Below, piece by piece: positions 63,754 through 64,000 of a stretch of DNA of 64,000 bases. Under the pieces are notes generated by a model. That model saw nothing but the letters and a program-made list of their open reading frames with translations, made no database searches and was not told the origin of the DNA. The stretch is from Arthrobacter sp. H16F315 (GTDB taxonomy: Bacteria; Actinomycetota; Actinomycetes; Actinomycetales; Micrococcaceae): positions 1,798,001 to 1,862,000 of the forward strand of contig NZ_JAMXSS010000002.1 in assembly GCF_024124825.1 (NCBI RefSeq), in the 5' to 3' direction. The number at the start of each line of letters is the position of its first letter. Within the stretch, counting starts at the first letter, position 1. The position numbers were made by a program, and so were the translations under genes.

Positions 63754-64000
63754 ATGCACCACACAGGCGGGCCGGGCTGGCGGATCACCATGGATACTTC
63801 GGGTCCCATGCTCATTGCACTGTACCTTCGCGACGCGGCCGGGCTGGACGGCGCCGGGCATCCAGCCCTATGCCACGCGGCGCCGAAAATCCGGCCCGCT
63901 GACCACACGCACCTCATCGCGGAGGTGGGCGGGGTTAGCGCGCTGAGGACGGAATGGGAAGCGTGGTGGGAGCAACTCCTGAAAGCGCATCCCGAGATGT
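63754..64000 (+). CDS. Hypothetical protein, cut by the window end
   Basis: ATG 63754 follows AAGGAGG by eight bases and the frame stays open to the last base (82 codons seen). It starts MHHTGGPGWRITMDTSGPML and later has HLIAEVGGVSALRTEWEAWW. I do not recognise the family. The strong ribosome site and clean frame make it a real gene. Confidence 0.7.
   Translation, partial: MHHTGGPGWRITMDTSGPMLIALYLRDAAGLDGAGHPALCHAAPKIRPADHTHLIAEVGGVSALRTEWEAWWEQLLKAHPEM

Overview
The window is high-GC DNA with actinobacterial gene content: a stand-alone PPK2, IspH, RmuC, YchF, TypA, 7Fe ferredoxin next to DapC, and citrate synthase, with GTG starts and strong GGAGG ribosome sites. It looks like the chromosome of a soil Micrococcaceae species (Arthrobacter/Pseudarthrobacter type). 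The genus is inferred from gene style, not from a database search.

Layout. (1) 1-8403: end of a Cys/Met PLP enzyme, an IS481-family element inserted where two convergent genes meet, an MFS exporter with a divergent LysR regulator, nitronate monooxygenase, a BadF-type sugar kinase, a NUDIX hydrolase and an RsgA GTPase. (2) 8672-12201: an overlapping four-gene osmoprotectant (OpuC/ProVWX) ABC operon. (3) 12368-20847: core housekeeping genes (AlaA-type aminotransferase, PPK2, XseA/XseB, IspH, RmuC, YchF). (4) 20848-41351: accessory DNA inserted at the 3' end of ychF. (5) 41352-54579: two complete peptide ABC importers in tandem. (6) 54661-64000: SGNH hydrolase, TypA, a repeat-rich patch around a DUF559-type gene, FdxA-DapC-GltA, a TetR regulator and a gene cut by the window end.

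Two points stand out. First, the last nine codons of ychF (VVEFRFNV-stop) occur four times in direct orientation, at 20821, 21721, 39775 and 41325. They bound three inserts of 0.9, 18 and 1.55 kb. A classical rho-independent terminator survives only behind the fourth copy, so that copy looks like the original gene end, pushed 20.5 kb downstream by serial site-specific integration. Each insert carries cargo genes and none carries an intact recombinase. Second, the 18-kb insert holds what looks like a self-contained homoserine-catabolism locus: an ACT-less homoserine dehydrogenase, an aldehyde dehydrogenase and an aspartase in one operon (homoserine to aspartate semialdehyde to aspartate to fumarate plus ammonia). 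Divergent from it run an amino-acid permease, an alanine-racemase-type enzyme and an IclR regulator, and an Lrp/AsnC regulator sits at the other end. A second accessory module carries another IclR regulator, a cyclase-family hydrolase and a homocysteine S-methyltransferase.

Caution: twelve genes, many of them conserved, are split by a single-base indel, mostly in G/C homopolymers. That pattern points to sequencing error more than gene decay, so these genes are given as one full-length CDS with the break noted.
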